A DNA stretch of 64,000 nucleotides, from contig NZ_JAIVFQ010000006.1 in assembly GCF_020829495.1 (NCBI RefSeq), positions 1-64,000 of the forward strand, given 5' to 3'. The notes below the pieces were generated by a model. The model was given only the letters and a program-made list of their open reading frames with translations. It made no database searches and had not been told where the DNA came from. The position numbers and the translations under genes are program-made. Shown here piece after piece: positions 63,625 to 64,000 of the stretch. The stretch's first letter is position 1, and every line of letters starts with the position of its first letter. The stretch is from Nostoc favosum CHAB5714. Lineage in GTDB: Bacteria > Cyanobacteriota > Cyanobacteriia > Cyanobacteriales > Nostocaceae.

Positions 63625-64000
63625 ATGGCAGAAAAAAATCATAATGACGAGATTGAAACCAATGATTTGCCACAGGAAATTACCGAATCCTACGGTACTG
63701 GTGTGAAAGACTTGCCGGGATACAATATTGGTGGTAGCTCAATGAGAGCAGAAAGACAGGAGTATACAGAAACTAGTCCTGAACTCACTGGTGGCGATGT
63801 TGACGCTTATTGGCAAGATGCAGATGCAGTTGGGGATGAAGCTGTTGGTGGTAGTACTTCCACTCCCGATCAAAATGTAACTGAGGAGCTAGAAGCAGCA
63901 GTAGGGCTAGAAATGGATGATTTTGCGTTTCTGCGTACTAACGATATTTTAGAGGAACGTGATGGCGATCGCTGGGAGTTAGATCCGAAATCTTCTGAAG
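63625..64000 (+). CDS. DUF6335-like stress-cluster protein, cut by window end
   Basis: The open frame from ATG 63625 (an in-frame ATG at 63604 is an alternative) runs off the window. It reads DLPQEITESYGTGVKDLPGY, ERQEYTETSPELTGGDVDAY style acidic text and VGLEMDDFAFLRTNDILEER. The order LPG, SPELTGGD and DxxRWELDP resembles a family of small acidic cyanobacterial proteins often near stress genes. Function unknown; at least 125 residues. Confidence 0.7.
   Translation, partial: MAEKNHNDEIETNDLPQEITESYGTGVKDLPGYNIGGSSMRAERQEYTETSPELTGGDVDAYWQDADAVGDEAVGGSTSTPDQNVTEELEAAVGLEMDDFAFLRTNDILEERDGDRWELDPKSSE

Overview
The window comes from a filamentous, Nostoc-type cyanobacterium. Evidence: genes for chlorophyll synthesis (chlI), the photosynthetic NDH-1 complex (ndhH), a Ycf66 protein, the desC-desA-desB acyl-lipid desaturase set and a LrtA-type hibernation factor; very many GCGATCGC (HIP1) octamers; heptamer tandem repeats; and dense small dispersed repeats between genes. 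Base composition is AT-rich apart from one GC-rich methyltransferase gene near 43 kb.

Layout. 0-14 kb: truncated GST, LysR regulator, lone amino-acid-type ABC ATPase, lipB, hpf/lrtA, prxQ, a membrane acyltransferase, two tandem CAP-domain lipoproteins, PadR regulator, a decayed Old Yellow Enzyme gene, a molybdopterin oxidoreductase and rplU-rpmA. 14-21 kb: a Nif11-type RiPP precursor, an RlaP-like nucleotidyltransferase, chlI, a GHL10 family hydrolase and a 5'-truncated IS1634-type transposase. 21.4-24.1 kb: a toxin-antitoxin island with intact, truncated and dead modules. 24-27 kb: ycf66 and gnd. 27.3-34.4 kb: a signalling locus made of an operon (sigma-like protein, DUF1822 protein, CHAT protease-TM-phosphate-binding-like fusion) facing a PspA-like plus membrane-anchored phosphate-binding-like pair and a zinc-ribbon Ser/Thr kinase. 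35-46 kb: GH57 hydrolase, HNH and glycosyltransferase pseudogenes, Gfo/Idh/MocA oxidoreductase, Omp85 protein, O-methyltransferase, histidine kinase/response regulator pair and a NYN-domain protein. 47-54 kb: desB, desA, desC, a PLP enzyme and ndhH. 54-64 kb: a stress cluster (AraC regulator, Mn-catalase, cupin, two Zn-alcohol dehydrogenases, SRPBCC protein, DJ-1/ferritin-like fusion, DUF2267 and a DUF6335-like protein cut by the window edge).

Two themes stand out. First, the 27-34 kb locus: a single-pass protein whose CHAT protease domain lies on one side of the membrane and whose solute-binding domain lies on the other, translationally grouped with a sigma-like protein and opposite a second anchored solute-binding protein. 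It looks like a transmembrane stress or defence signalling module. Second, the noncoding DNA is built by small mobile elements whose boundaries can be read directly. These include at least five MITE-like families with perfect terminal inverted repeats, four of them with target duplications (10, 5, 3 and 7 bp); one MITE nested in another; MITEs inside two pseudogenes; a 24-bp dispersed repeat that ends a PIN toxin early; a 75-bp palindrome translated in frame between HRD and DFG of a kinase; and modular hairpin arrays whose stems vary in a compensatory way.

All functional calls are by reading motifs and overall protein resemblance; no database search was possible.
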